Below, in pieces: positions 43,921 to 52,669 of a stretch of DNA of 64,000 nt. The position numbers and the translations under genes are program-made. The stretch covers positions 4,526,001 to 4,590,000 of the forward strand of contig NZ_JBMHJM010000001.1 of assembly GCF_049747295.1 (NCBI RefSeq). The letters run 5' to 3'. The notes under the pieces were generated by a model. The model worked only from the letters and a program-made list of their open reading frames with translations, did no database searches and was not told the origin of the DNA. This DNA is from Afipia sp049747295 (GTDB lineage: Bacteria > Pseudomonadota > Alphaproteobacteria > Rhizobiales > Xanthobacteraceae). The first letter of the stretch is position 1. Every line of letters begins with the position of its first letter.

Positions 43921-44296
43921 GGTTTACCTGCGCATATCAGGCTTAATTGAGGCGCGGCATATTCAATCAAATTTTAACGATCTGCATTTTGGACCGGCGC
44001 GACCGCAAGAGAAGCGTGCACGAGAAATGAGAAAGAAAGAGCCAGCCGACAGGCTGGCTGAGATCCGAGCGAAGACAACGTCGCTGCTGTAAAATCATTA
44101 CGTTCGTTTAATGCAACATCAAAACATGCGGCGTTGGCGGAGTCTGTAGCGGCCAGAGCACACTGGCGTTGTTCCACTCAGGATCGGATTGGAACCAGCG
44201 GCGTTTGTATCTCCGCTTGGGTCGCAGCACGGGCGCGACCGGATAGCCGAGCACTGATGGCGGTTGTGCGCCAATCATTGCGCTGCTGTCGCTGCG

Positions 44297-44530
44297 TTAT
44301 GTTCGTTCGGAGATAGTGTGTTCTGACTGGCTGCTTCGCTGATCTTGGTCGATCCGCCGTGGCAGCAGTCGATTCAGAAGACTGCAGAACGAACGCGCCG
44401 TGCTCTCCGAAAGAGAGGTCAGGTACTGTGTGCCCACTTCTGCGAAATTGTCCTCATCGTTGTCCCAGACGATCCAGTTATCACAAGGGTCGGGAAACGC
44501 TTCGAAACGTTGATCAGGGATTTCCAACAA
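44297..44530 (-). CDS. small hypothetical protein, TTG start
   Basis: 77 residues from TTG 44530, which has AGAGG a few bases upstream: LLEIPDQRFEAFPDPCDNWI, then VWDNDEDNFAEVGTQYLTSL and FCSLLNRLLPRRI. The acidic WDN-DED segment and the aromatic-rich core look like a genuine conserved protein. The frame continues to 44626 without sensible sequence. No function known. The surrounding intervals 43921-44296 and 44531-44798 show nothing else I can support. Confidence 0.5.
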   Translation of the reverse strand: MLEIPDQRFEAFPDPCDNWIVWDNDEDNFAEVGTQYLTSLSESTARSFCSLLNRLLPRRIDQDQRSSQSEHTISERT

Positions 44531-44798
44531 CGCGCCTCTTCTTAACTGGGTGCTTGGAGTGGAAAACAGCGGGAAAAATTGGCAGGAGTTTGGCGCGTCC
44601 GAGTGGGTGGCAAGCCGCGCGCACACGAATCGCGTGCGATAATTCGCTGATGATCAATAAAGAATAAACGGAAGCGCATGACGATATCGTCATCCATCGG
44701 TCTCTCGCGTATACGGCAACGAACATAACAGCATCATATGACACGTCGTGTGATGCACGCGTTTCACATTCGCGCGCGCTAATCTTTCACAGTGATCC

Positions 44799-44940
44799 GT
44801 TTTCACGTTATTCAACGGCGTGCTGTGCAGTTCGTATTTACGCGAGTGGGCAAATGGCCTATTGGCGTAAGTGGATCGTGACAAGTTGCGCCCGACGGAC
44901 ATCCTGGCGGGCGCTTTTGTTTTGAGATGAAGTCCTGATC
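44799..44940 (+). repeat. direct repeat copy 1 upstream of terminase
   Basis: ~135 bases about 85-90% identical to 45013-45146 (period 214). It runs from GTTTTCAC.TTAT.CAACGGCGTGC through a long identical block (GTGGGCAAATGGCCTATTGG, then CGTAAGTGGATCGTGACAAG, then TTGCGCCCGACGGACATCC) to a terminator and GGAGATGAA-like end. No protein is encoded. The unit could be a small structured RNA. Confidence 0.8.
44888..44922 (+). terminator. intrinsic terminator inside repeat copy 1
   Basis: Stem GCGCCCG (44888-44894) / CGGGCGC (44908-44914) followed by TTTTGTTTT. Confidence 0.7.
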
Positions 44941-44974
44941 GTGCCTGAACATGGCGACTCAACGGGGTCGATGA

Positions 44975-45003
44975 AGCGCGCTTCACGTCGCGCTCTTTTT
45001 TTT
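44975..45003 (+). terminator. intrinsic terminator between repeat copies
   Basis: Stem AGCGCG (44975-44980) / CGCGCT (44989-44994), short loop, then C and eight T residues (44996-45003). The T-run is the strongest of the three. Confidence 0.75.
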
Positions 45004-45012
45004 CCGCGATGT

Positions 45013-45146
45013 GTTTTCACATTATCCAACGGCGTGCATTGCAGTTTGCGTTTACGCCAGTGGGCAAATGGCCTATTGGCGTAAGTGGATCGTGACAAGT
45101 TGCGCCCGACGGACATCCCGCCGGGCGCTTTTTGTTTGGAGATGAA
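45013..45146 (+). repeat. direct repeat copy 2 upstream of terminase
   Basis: Second copy of the 44799-44940 unit. An internal hairpin is intact here, TTACGCCA / TGGCGTAA around the conserved GTGGGCAAATGGCC loop; copy 1 has a mismatch in that stem. The copy ends nine bases before the small terminase start. Confidence 0.8.
45102..45133 (+). terminator. intrinsic terminator just upstream of the terminase genes
   Basis: An 11-bp stem with one mismatch, GCGCCCGACGG (45102-45112) / CCGCCGGGCGC (45118-45128), then TTTTTG. It stands only 22 bases before the small terminase ATG, so late-gene transcription starting upstream would have to read through it. Confidence 0.7.
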
Positions 45147-45154
45147 TTCAAAAA

Positions 45155-45481
45155 ATGGCGCAGCGTGGAGCACGAAAAGGCGCGGCGCGTAAGACGAGCA
45201 CTGGCAAGACAGCCGCGGCTCAGACCGGTTCCAATGCTCGTGTAACGAACGTCCGCAGGGCGATCAGGGATCTCTCGCCTGTCGATTACATGCTTTCGAT
45301 CCTGCGCGACAAGACCCAATCGCAAGTGGACCGGATGGACGCGGCCAAGGCGGCCGCGCCGTATCTGCATGCGCGGCTGTCCGGCGTGAAGCACTCCGGC
45401 GAGATGGTCATGCGCCACGAGGACGCGTTGAATGAACTTGACGACGCGCGAAAGACGAATTCGCGAAAGACTTCGCGATGA
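45155..45481 (+). CDS. phage small terminase subunit-like protein
   Basis: 108 residues with a basic N-terminal tail (AQRGARKGAARKTSTGKTAA) and a core PVDYMLSILRDKTQSQVDRM, DAAKAAAPYLHARLSGV. This core is typical of short terminase small subunits encoded directly before a large subunit. It would recognise the packaging site and load the large subunit. Its end overlaps the large terminase start by 50 bases. Confidence 0.65.
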   Translation: MAQRGARKGAARKTSTGKTAAAQTGSNARVTNVRRAIRDLSPVDYMLSILRDKTQSQVDRMDAAKAAAPYLHARLSGVKHSGEMVMRHEDALNELDDARKTNSRKTSR

Positions 45482-46971
45482 TTTCCCGTACTACGCGTCG
45501 AAATGCCTGAAGATCAGGTCGAAGTCCGGCAGGATCGAGCCGTTGATCCTGAATCGCGCCCAGCTTCACGTTCACGCGGAGCTGGAAACGCAGAAGGCGG
45601 CGACCGGGAAGGTCCGTGCGCTGATCCTGAAAGGTCGGCAGCAGGGCTGCTCGACCTATGTAGAGGGGCGTTACTATCACCGCGTCTCGCACGGCCGGGG
45701 CCTGCGAGCCTTCATCCTCACGCATGAGGACGCGGCAACGCAGAACCTGTTCGAGATGGTGACCCGCTATCATCAGCACTGCCATCCACTGGTGAAGCCG
45801 TCGACCGGATTGGCCAATGCCAAGGAATTGAATTTCGACATGCTCGACAGCGCTTATAAGGTCGGCACCGCCGGTACCAAGGGCGTGGGGCGGTCATCGA
45901 CATTGCAATTGTTTCACGGCTCCGAGGTCGGCTTCTGGCCGCACGCGGACACGCATGCTGCCGGCGTGCTGCAGGCGGTTTCGGATGAACCTGGCACCGA
46001 GATCATTCTGGAAAGCGGCCAACGGCGTCGGCAATTTCTTTCATCGCAAGTGGCGCGATGCCGAGACCGGCAAGAGCGATTACATCGCGATCTTCATCCC
46101 GTGGTTCTGGCAGCAGGAGTACCGCAAGGCGCCGCCGCTGGATTTCATGCTGGACGAGGAAGAAAGCGAGTATGCGTCGTTCTACGGCCTCGACCATGAG
46201 CAGATGTGCTGGCGGCGGCACAAGATCATCGAGCTGAAAGACCCGGTGCTATTCAAGCAGGAATATCCGGCGACCGCCGCCGAAGCATTCCAGATGTCTG
46301 GACATGACAGCTTCATCCCGCCCGCGCTGATCGCGCGTGCGCGCAAAGCGCAATGCGAGGCGTCGGGCCCGCTGGTGATCGGTTACGATCCGGCATGGAT
46401 GGGCAGCGATCGTCACGCGATGGCGTGGCGGCGCGGGCGGCGTGTGCTGAAAGTGGACACGAAGCAGAAGCTCGACACTGTCCAGGGCGCGGGCTGGGCC
46501 AAGGCTGTGATCGATCGCGACAAGCCCGTGAAGATGTTTATCGATGTCGGAGGGGTGGGTGCAGGCGTGTTCGACCAGATCCGGCACATGGGCGAGCCTT
46601 ACGCCTCGATTGTCGAGGCGGTGAATTTCGGTGCCGCGCCCTACGAGCCGCCGCCCCTCGATGAGCGTGGCAGGCCCAGCGGCGGGCCGCTGAACCGGCG
46701 CGCGGAGATGTGGATGAAATCGAAGGAATGGCTGGAAGATCCCTCCGGCGCCCAAATCCCGGACAGCGACAGCCTGCAGGCCGACGCATGTGGGCCGACT
46801 TACAAATACGACAGCAACACGCGGTTGGTACTAGAGAAGAAGGAAGACATGCGGCGGCGCGATGCGCTCAGTCCCGATGAATGGGATGCGGTGGTGCTGA
46901 CGTTCGCCAAGCCTGTCGCGCCTTCATCGTTCAGCCGTCCCATCAACTATCCACGGCAAGGCATCGCTTAA
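45432..46971 (+). pseudogene. phage large terminase, disrupted by a frameshift
   Basis: The packaging ATPase/nuclease is split between two frames. Frame 1 (45432 to ~46016) has the ATPase part, with Walker A-like LKGRQQGCSTY and the region ending ..GTEIILES. Frame 2 (from 46018 to 46971) resumes as ANGVGNFFHRKWRDAETGKS and carries the nuclease part (VIGYDPAWMGSD; MFIDVGGVGAGVFDQI). The expected join is ILES-T-ANGVG, so about two bases are missing (or one extra) near 46017. No slippery heptamer is present. Either the gene is broken, which would stop packaging, or the base is a sequencing error. The small subunit overlaps its start. Confidence 0.85.
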
Positions 46972-49185
46972 ATGGCAAAAATGTCCGTATCCACGCTGCA
47001 GGCGATGCTTGCGGCGGAGAAGGCCGATGCGCTGGCTGCAACGTCGTCGGCAAGGCTGTCCATCGAGCGCGCCGCCGCGATGGACTATTATCTCGGCGAT
47101 ATGCGCAAGGACATGCCGCAGCTCGAAGGCCGCTCCAGCGCCGTCTCCACCGATGTGGCGGACACCATCGAAGGCCTGATGCCGAGCCTGATGGAGATTT
47201 TCTGCGGCTCGGATGAAATTGTCTGCTTCAATCCGGTGAGCGCGGAGGACGTCGCCGCCGCCGAGCAGGAGACTGATTACGTCAACCACATCTTCATGCA
47301 GCGCAACCCGGGATTTCTGATCCTGTATTCCTTCATAAAGGATGCGTTGCTGCAGAAGGTGGGCGTGGTGAAGGCCTGGTGGGAAACGCGCACCGAGGAA
47401 GAGCGCGAGACCTATCTGGACCAGTCCGACGACGCTTTCGCACTGCTGGCGCAGGCGGTGCTGCAAAGCGACGGCGCGCTTGCCATCGAGGCGCATACCC
47501 GGAAGGAAAATCCCGGTCCGGTCAATCCGGCCACCGGCCGGCCGTCGGTGATCGTCACCCATGACGTCACCATCGTGACCACGCGCAAGTTCGAGCAGGC
47601 GCGCGTTGAAGGCGTTCCTCCGGAAGAATTCGGCATCGAACGCAACGCGCGCTCGATCGCCTCCAGTAACTACTGCTTCCACAAGATCGTGACGCTCACC
47701 GAGGCCAAGCTGATCGAGCAAGGCTATGATGCCGCGCAGGTGAAGGCGCTGCAGACCTATGGCAATTCATCCAACACCGAGGAATTGAGCCGCGACAGCG
47801 TCGACGAGGAATATTGGGCCGACAGCAGCACCAATTCCGGCTCGCGCATCATCGAGGTGGTCGAGCACTACATCCGCATGGATTATGAGGGCAACGGACG
47901 GGCCTGTCTCTACAAGGTGACGACTGGCGGTGGCCTGGAGGAGATTCTTCTGAAAGACGGTCGCGAGGACATCGAACAAGTGGACGTGATGCCGTTTGCG
48001 GCCATGACGCCGGTGATCGTCACCCATCGCTTCTTCGGCCGCTCCATCGCGGACCTGGTGATGGACATCCAGCGAATCAAGACCGCGCTGGTGCGCGCGA
48101 TGCTGGATGCGCAGTATCTGGCGAACAATCCACGCACCATCGTCTATGAAGGGCTCGCCAGCGAGAACACCATCGACGATCTTCTGGTGGCGCGGCCCGG
48201 CGGCATCATCCGTGCCAAGGGCCAAGGCGCCGTGGAGCCGTTCAAGCATCCGGCCATTGCCGGCGATGTGCTGCCGGTGATCGAATACATGGACGCCACA
48301 CGCGAGTGGCGCACCGGCGTGACGCGGCAGGGGCAGGGCATCGACGCCAACTCGCTACAGAATGTGTCGGCCACCGCATCGGCACAAGGTTACAGCGCGG
48401 CCCAGGCCCGGATGAAACTGATCGCACGCATCTTCGCCGAGACCGGCATTCGCGATCTGTTTCTGCTGCTGCATGGCATCATCCGCAAGCATGCCACCCA
48501 GATCGACACCGTCGAATTACGCAAGCAGTGGGCGCCGATCGATCCGCGCGGCTGGAAGACCCGGAACGACATGACGGTGAAAGTCGGGCTCGGTTCCGGC
48601 ACGCGACAGGAGCGAGCGGCCAATCTCACGATGCTGATGAACCTGCAGAAGGAAGCGTTGGTGGGCGGGCTGCCGGTGGTCACGCCGAAGAACATCTTCA
48701 ATGCGGCGAAAGAGCTGTGCAAGGTCATCGATCTCAAGGATGTCAGCCCCTACATGACCGATCCTGATTCGCCGGAAGGCAAGGCGATGGCGCAGGCCTC
48801 ATCACAGAAGCCTGATCCTGTGATGGCCGGACTGCAGATGAAGGCGGCGCTGGATGAGAAGGCCGATCAGCGCAAGGCGCAGATCGAGAGCGTCCAGGCG
48901 CAGGCCGACATCGAGACCCAGCGCGACAAGAGCCGGGCCGAAATGGCGCAGACCGAGCGGGACTTTGCGCTCAAGCGCGAGCTGGCGCTGCTGGAAGCCG
49001 AACTCGAGCGCGAGAAATTCAACCGTGAGGAAGCGCGTAGGGATCGCGAGCACGAACAGCGCATGGAGCACGCCCGCCAGATGCATGAGCATGCCATGGC
49101 GCAGGGGCTCTTCAACCCGGCTATCGGCGCCGAGGCGCATCAGCGGGGGATGGCGCGCAACCCGCACGACGGAGCCGACACGTGA
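46972..49185 (+). CDS. phage portal protein
   Basis: 737 residues, the size of podoviral portals of the P22/SU10 style. The N-terminal region contains MPQLEGRSSAVSTDVADTIE and LMEIFCGSD; the core includes FFGRSIADLVMDIQRIKTAL and NNPRTIVYEG. The C-terminal ~130 residues are a long charged coiled coil (ERDFALKRELALLEAELERE) that may form the barrel inside the capsid. It sits at the unique vertex, through which DNA is packed. It begins immediately after the terminase stop. Confidence 0.88.
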   Translation: MAKMSVSTLQAMLAAEKADALAATSSARLSIERAAAMDYYLGDMRKDMPQLEGRSSAVSTDVADTIEGLMPSLMEIFCGSDEIVCFNPVSAEDVAAAEQETDYVNHIFMQRNPGFLILYSFIKDALLQKVGVVKAWWETRTEEERETYLDQSDDAFALLAQAVLQSDGALAIEAHTRKENPGPVNPATGRPSVIVTHDVTIVTTRKFEQARVEGVPPEEFGIERNARSIASSNYCFHKIVTLTEAKLIEQGYDAAQVKALQTYGNSSNTEELSRDSVDEEYWADSSTNSGSRIIEVVEHYIRMDYEGNGRACLYKVTTGGGLEEILLKDGREDIEQVDVMPFAAMTPVIVTHRFFGRSIADLVMDIQRIKTALVRAMLDAQYLANNPRTIVYEGLASENTIDDLLVARPGGIIRAKGQGAVEPFKHPAIAGDVLPVIEYMDATREWRTGVTRQGQGIDANSLQNVSATASAQGYSAAQARMKLIARIFAETGIRDLFLLLHGIIRKHATQIDTVELRKQWAPIDPRGWKTRNDMTVKVGLGSGTRQERAANLTMLMNLQKEALVGGLPVVTPKNIFNAAKELCKVIDLKDVSPYMTDPDSPEGKAMAQASSQKPDPVMAGLQMKAALDEKADQRKAQIESVQAQADIETQRDKSRAEMAQTERDFALKRELALLEAELEREKFNREEARRDREHEQRMEHARQMHEHAMAQGLFNPAIGAEAHQRGMARNPHDGADT

Positions 49186-49481
49186 TCGATGAAATCAAAA
49201 CCAACAACGAGATGTCGCGCGGTGCGCGGGCAAAAACGCTTCTCGACAACGAGCTGCTCAATGAAGCGTTCACCGCCCTTGAAGCCGCCTACATCGAGCG
49301 CTGGCGCGCAACCCATATCGATGACGAGCGCGGTCGCGAGCAGCTGTTCATCGCCGTGAACGTGGTCGGCAAGGTCCGTGCGCATCTCGCGGGCGTCGTG
49401 GCCAACGGTCATGTCGCCGCGAAACAGCTCGACGAGCTGGCGCGGGATGCCGAACGGCGGAAGCGGTTTGGGATTGTGTAA
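49182..49481 (+). CDS. phage hypothetical protein between portal and capsid
   Basis: 99 residues, start GTG 49182 overlapping the portal stop (GTGA). Highly helical and charged: KTLLDNELLNEAFTALEAAY, then REQLFIAVNVVGKVRAHLAG. Position and composition fit a small head-assembly factor; no family named. It is followed by an interval where a scaffold gene is normally found. Confidence 0.7.
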   Translation: MIDEIKTNNEMSRGARAKTLLDNELLNEAFTALEAAYIERWRATHIDDERGREQLFIAVNVVGKVRAHLAGVVANGHVAAKQLDELARDAERRKRFGIV

Positions 49482-49556
49482 GTGCGCGACATGAATTTCA
49501 CCGCAGGCGCCTCCGTGGCAGCCGCGGATTTCAATCAGTTTAGCCAGGAAGGCTGA
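49482..49556 (+). pseudogene. 24-codon stub, possible truncated scaffold gene start
   Basis: GTG 49482 directly after the previous stop opens MRDMNFTAGASVAAADFNQF and ends four residues later. The Ala-rich start resembles N-termini of phage scaffold proteins. The frame then dies where non-phage-like sequence begins. This may be only chance. Confidence 0.25.
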
Positions 49557-49997
49557 CGCCGCCCTTTCCGATTACTCTTATATTGAGAGCGATGGAAGCT
49601 CCCGGTGAGACGCAGGACAACGGCCCGGCGCTGTAGCGGTTCCCCGGATCGTCCGAGGTCTTGGACGAAGCAACGAACCGTGGATCGAACTCGACCGTGA
49701 CGCGGAGACCTCCGCGATGCATGACAGCAAGGCCATGCGATCGTTCGCCTAAGTCACCACGAAGCCACTCACGGCACGAGGTCAGTTGACCCTGTGCAGG
49801 TGAGGGGGCCATGCGATGCGTAGCCCTTAATTTCTGACGCGTTTTCTTCACGCGAACCGGTACCCACTTCGCTTGAAAACGCTCTAGCGCGTCGCGAACA
49901 GTCCAAGAGCTTCACAACGTCTCAACTTAACGCCGGGAACGCCAGCGATGCATTCGTGCGTGCGGGATGCTGTCCGGCAAGAGAAGGAAATACATCC
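49557..49997. other. non-phage-looking interval in the head module
   Basis: About 440 bases without a plus-strand gene. A minus-strand frame (49540-49851) reads HRGGLRVTVEFDPRFV, then SCVSPGASIALNIRVIGKGG, which has protein-like texture but no recognised family. A host-type intergenic repeat occupies 49834-49888. The last ~100 bases lead to the capsid ribosome site (GAAGGA). This looks like inserted or recombined DNA replacing a scaffold gene. Confidence 0.4.
49834..49888 (-). repeat. interspersed intergenic repeat, copy 2 (inside prophage)
   Basis: Reverse complement of the chromosomal element at 43200-43264: GACGCGTTTTCTTCACGCG, AACCGGTACCCACTTCGCTT, GAAAACGCTC. The shared core of ~40 bases is nearly identical. 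Confidence 0.75.
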
Positions 49998-50957
49998 ATG
50001 GCTATGCCATCCAATACCTTTGCCACCTATGAAGCGGTCGGCAACCGCGAAGACCTGTCGGATGAAATCTTCCGCATCGATCCGACCGACACGCCGTTCT
50101 TCACCATGTGCGCGAAGGTGAAGGCCTCCGCCGTCAATCACGAATGGCAGACGCAGGCGCTCGACAGCCGGGATACCGCAAACGCGGTGCTCGAGGGTGA
50201 CGACGCCACGACCGACACCACCGTGCCGACAGTTCGGCTCGGCAACATCTGTCAGATCTCGGACAAGGTGGCGCGCGTCTCCGGTACGCAGCAGGCGGTC
50301 GAGCATGCCGGCCGGGGCGACGAGATGGGTTATCAGAAGATGCTGAAAGGCCTGGCGCTGAAGCTCGACATCGATGCCATTCTATGCGGCACCAACCAGG
50401 CCAAGCTGGTCGGTGACGATGCCACCGCGCGTAAAACCGCTTCGGTTCTCTCCTGGCTGAAGACCAATACGTCGAGGGGCACGGGCACTGCGGCGGACCC
50501 GGCGGCGGCGAACGGCACCGGCACCCGCACCGACGGCACGCAGGTGGCCTTCACCGAGGCGCGGCTGAAGACCGTTCTGCAGTCGTGCTGGACCAATGGC
50601 GGCAAGCCGAACGTCATCATGTGCGGCGGCTTCAACAAGCAGCAGTTCTCGACCTTCACCGGCCGCTCCACGCCGATGGAGGATGCGCGCTCGAAGAAGA
50701 TCGTGGCGTCGGTCGACGTTTACGAATCCGACTTCGGCGTTCTGAAGGTGGCGCCGAGCCGTCAGGTTCGTCCGCGCGACGTGCTCGTCCTGCAGGACGA
50801 TATGTGGGCCGTGGCGCACCTCAACAGCCGCAAGATGTTGGCCGTGCCGCTGGCCAAGACCGGCGACAGCGAGCGGGCGCAACTCTTGAGCGAATACGCG
50901 CTGGAAGCCCGCAATGAGAAGGCGTCCGGCGGCGTGTTCGACAACACCGCCGCATAA
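49998..50957 (+). CDS. phage major capsid protein (DUF5309/SU10-like)
   Basis: 319 residues from ATG 49998. The N-terminus NTFATYEAVGNREDLSDEIFRIDPTDTPFF is the hallmark of the DUF5309 capsid family, followed by the E-loop-like segment with QTQALDSRD and a C-terminal VRPRDVLVLQDDMWAVAHL. The HK97-like fold is expected. It is followed by a strong terminator, so the capsid may be produced at a different level from downstream genes. Confidence 0.9.
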   Translation: MAMPSNTFATYEAVGNREDLSDEIFRIDPTDTPFFTMCAKVKASAVNHEWQTQALDSRDTANAVLEGDDATTDTTVPTVRLGNICQISDKVARVSGTQQAVEHAGRGDEMGYQKMLKGLALKLDIDAILCGTNQAKLVGDDATARKTASVLSWLKTNTSRGTGTAADPAAANGTGTRTDGTQVAFTEARLKTVLQSCWTNGGKPNVIMCGGFNKQQFSTFTGRSTPMEDARSKKIVASVDVYESDFGVLKVAPSRQVRPRDVLVLQDDMWAVAHLNSRKMLAVPLAKTGDSERAQLLSEYALEARNEKASGGVFDNTAA

Positions 50958-50989
50958 CGCGTCTCCCTGCAATTCTCCCTGAATCTTCT

Positions 50990-51018
50990 GGGCGGCCTTC
51001 GGGTCGCCCATTCTTTTT
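50990..51018 (+). terminator. intrinsic terminator after capsid gene (UUCG loop)
   Basis: Stem GGGCGGCC (50990-50997) / GGTCGCCC (51002-51009) closed by a TTCG tetraloop, then ATTCTTTTT. Confidence 0.85.
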
Positions 51019-51029
51019 GGAGGCTTTCC

Positions 51030-51395
51030 ATGGCTCTCGCTAATCCACGCCCGCTCGACATCATCCGTGTGTTCGCGCACATGGCCGATTGCTCTACGCC
51101 GGGCAGTACTTTCACCGCCGCGCCGTGCCGCGGCAGGGTGATGAAGATGGGCTCCGTTACTCACGCGGCGGTGACCACGGCCGACAATGCCATTACGACC
51201 AGGATCAACGGCGCAGCTGTCACCGGCGGCGGCTGGACCATCGCGTTCACCGGCGCAGCAGCCGGCGACGTCGACACTGTCGTTCCCGCAGGCGGCAACA
51301 CCGTCAACGAGAACGACAGCATCGAGTTCGTCTCCGACGGCGCCGGCTCCGGCACCGTTCCCACGACCTTCTTTGCCGACATCCGGATTGCCTGA
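51030..51395 (+). CDS. phage minor head/decoration-like protein
   Basis: 121 residues, beta-rich with many Thr, Gly and Ala (NAITTRINGAAVTGGGWTIA, IEFVSDGAGSGTVPTTFFAD). A strong ribosome site (TTTGGAGG) precedes the ATG. The repeated strand pattern fits a capsid decoration or head fibre protein; no family is certain. Confidence 0.65.
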   Translation: MALANPRPLDIIRVFAHMADCSTPGSTFTAAPCRGRVMKMGSVTHAAVTTADNAITTRINGAAVTGGGWTIAFTGAAAGDVDTVVPAGGNTVNENDSIEFVSDGAGSGTVPTTFFADIRIA

Positions 51396-51396
51396 C

Positions 51397-51693
51397 ATGA
51401 CAGATTCATCTCGCATCGGCGTCACGCAAACCATCGGGTATGACGCATCCGCGGCCATCGCCAATGCGTTCGGACCGCAGACTTATCGTATCAGGCTGGT
51501 GTCGAATTCAGCCTGTCATGTCCGGATCGGCGACGGCGCGCAAACCGCCACCGTCGCCGATCCCTATCTGCCCGCAAACTGGGAGACCTTCGTCACTGTG
51601 ACGCCAGGTCAGCGGATCTCAGTCATCAAGGCCGCCACCGGCGGCAGCAACACCGCGACGGCAGGCACCCTGTGGGTGACGGAACTGCAATGA
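51397..51693 (+). CDS. phage structural protein, unknown
   Basis: 98 residues, beta-rich: TYRIRLVSNSACHVRIGDGA, then WETFVTVTPGQRISVIKAAT. Begins one base after the previous stop and overlaps the next start by four bases (ATGA), so it is in the head operon. A head-completion or decoration role is likely from position only. Confidence 0.65.
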   Translation: MTDSSRIGVTQTIGYDASAAIANAFGPQTYRIRLVSNSACHVRIGDGAQTATVADPYLPANWETFVTVTPGQRISVIKAATGGSNTATAGTLWVTELQ

Positions 51694-52019
51694 GCGTTCA
51701 CACCTCCCTCCACATCGATGCGAGCGCGAAGAGCTTCACGTTCCAGCGCTCGCAGGATGTGGAGGACATCATTGAAGCCAACAAGCAGGCGGCAGCATTG
51801 CCCCAGGCAAGCGACTGGGGACGGCATGTGGCGCGCATCCCCAATATCTTCCTCGAGCAGTGGCTGAACGAGGAATACGAGCGCGGCAACGTCAATTTGC
51901 GCCTGTTCACACCGGAATTCGACCGGCTGATTGCGCGCAAGCTGCAGGATCCTGACTGGCTGTTCCTGCGCGTGGATGCGCCGTCCATCCAGGCGGGCTG
52001 GCGGGGAGGGATATCGTGA
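51690..52019 (+). CDS. phage hypothetical protein
   Basis: 109 residues, ATG 51690 overlapping the previous stop. Helical middle (EDIIEANKQAAALPQASDWG, RHVARIPNIFLEQWLNEEYE) and DWLFLRVDAPSIQAGWRG at the end. Located between head decoration genes and the adaptor; no family recognised. Confidence 0.7.
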   Translation: MSVHTSLHIDASAKSFTFQRSQDVEDIIEANKQAAALPQASDWGRHVARIPNIFLEQWLNEEYERGNVNLRLFTPEFDRLIARKLQDPDWLFLRVDAPSIQAGWRGGIS

Positions 52020-52669
52020 GTCTTGCAAACTATGCCGATCTGCAAGTGGCCATCGCCGAGTGGCTCGGCCGCGAGACTGACGTCGCCATTCTTGCGCGCG
52101 TACCGGATTTCATTCGGTTGTGTGAGGCAAAGCTCAATCGCGACTTGCGCTCCAACAAGATGGAATTGAGGGCGACCGCGACCGTTAACATGGAAAGCGC
52201 TGAGCCCGAATTCATCACATTGCCCGGGGATTTTCAGACCATGCGGCGTGTGCGGCTGTCGAGCCTCGATCAAAAGCCTCGTCTTGAGTTCATGAACGGC
52301 CGGCAGGCGGATGAATTTCGTACCCGCTCAGGCAACGCGCCCGGGCGCCCGCAATTCTTCACTATCTTCGGCGACGAGTTGGAGCTGATCCGCACCCCAG
52401 ATATGACCTACACGCTGGAGATGGTCTATCGGGCGAATATTCCCGCATTATCGAACGGAAATCCGTCGAACTGGCTGCTGACCACGTCACCGGACATCTA
52501 TCTTTACGGCGCGCTGCTGGAGACCGCGCCTTACATCAAGGAAGACGAGCGTCTTTCCACCTGGGCCGCCGGTTTCAAATACGCACTCGACAGTGTCAAT
52601 CAACTCGCGCGCGATCAGGCCTACAACGCAGGCCCCATGACCGCGCGCGTGAGCGGAGCAACGCCATAA
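52016..52669 (+). CDS. phage head-tail adaptor (P22 gp4/SU10 adaptor-like)
   Basis: 217 residues, start GTG 52016 overlapping the previous stop. NYADLQVAIAEWLGRETD, VPDFIRLCEAKLNRDLR, and later LEMVYRANIPALS and SPDIYLYGALLETAPY are the standard blocks of podoviral adaptor proteins that sit below the portal. The tail fibre gene begins at its stop (TAATG). Confidence 0.85.
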   Translation: MSLANYADLQVAIAEWLGRETDVAILARVPDFIRLCEAKLNRDLRSNKMELRATATVNMESAEPEFITLPGDFQTMRRVRLSSLDQKPRLEFMNGRQADEFRTRSGNAPGRPQFFTIFGDELELIRTPDMTYTLEMVYRANIPALSNGNPSNWLLTTSPDIYLYGALLETAPYIKEDERLSTWAAGFKYALDSVNQLARDQAYNAGPMTARVSGATP

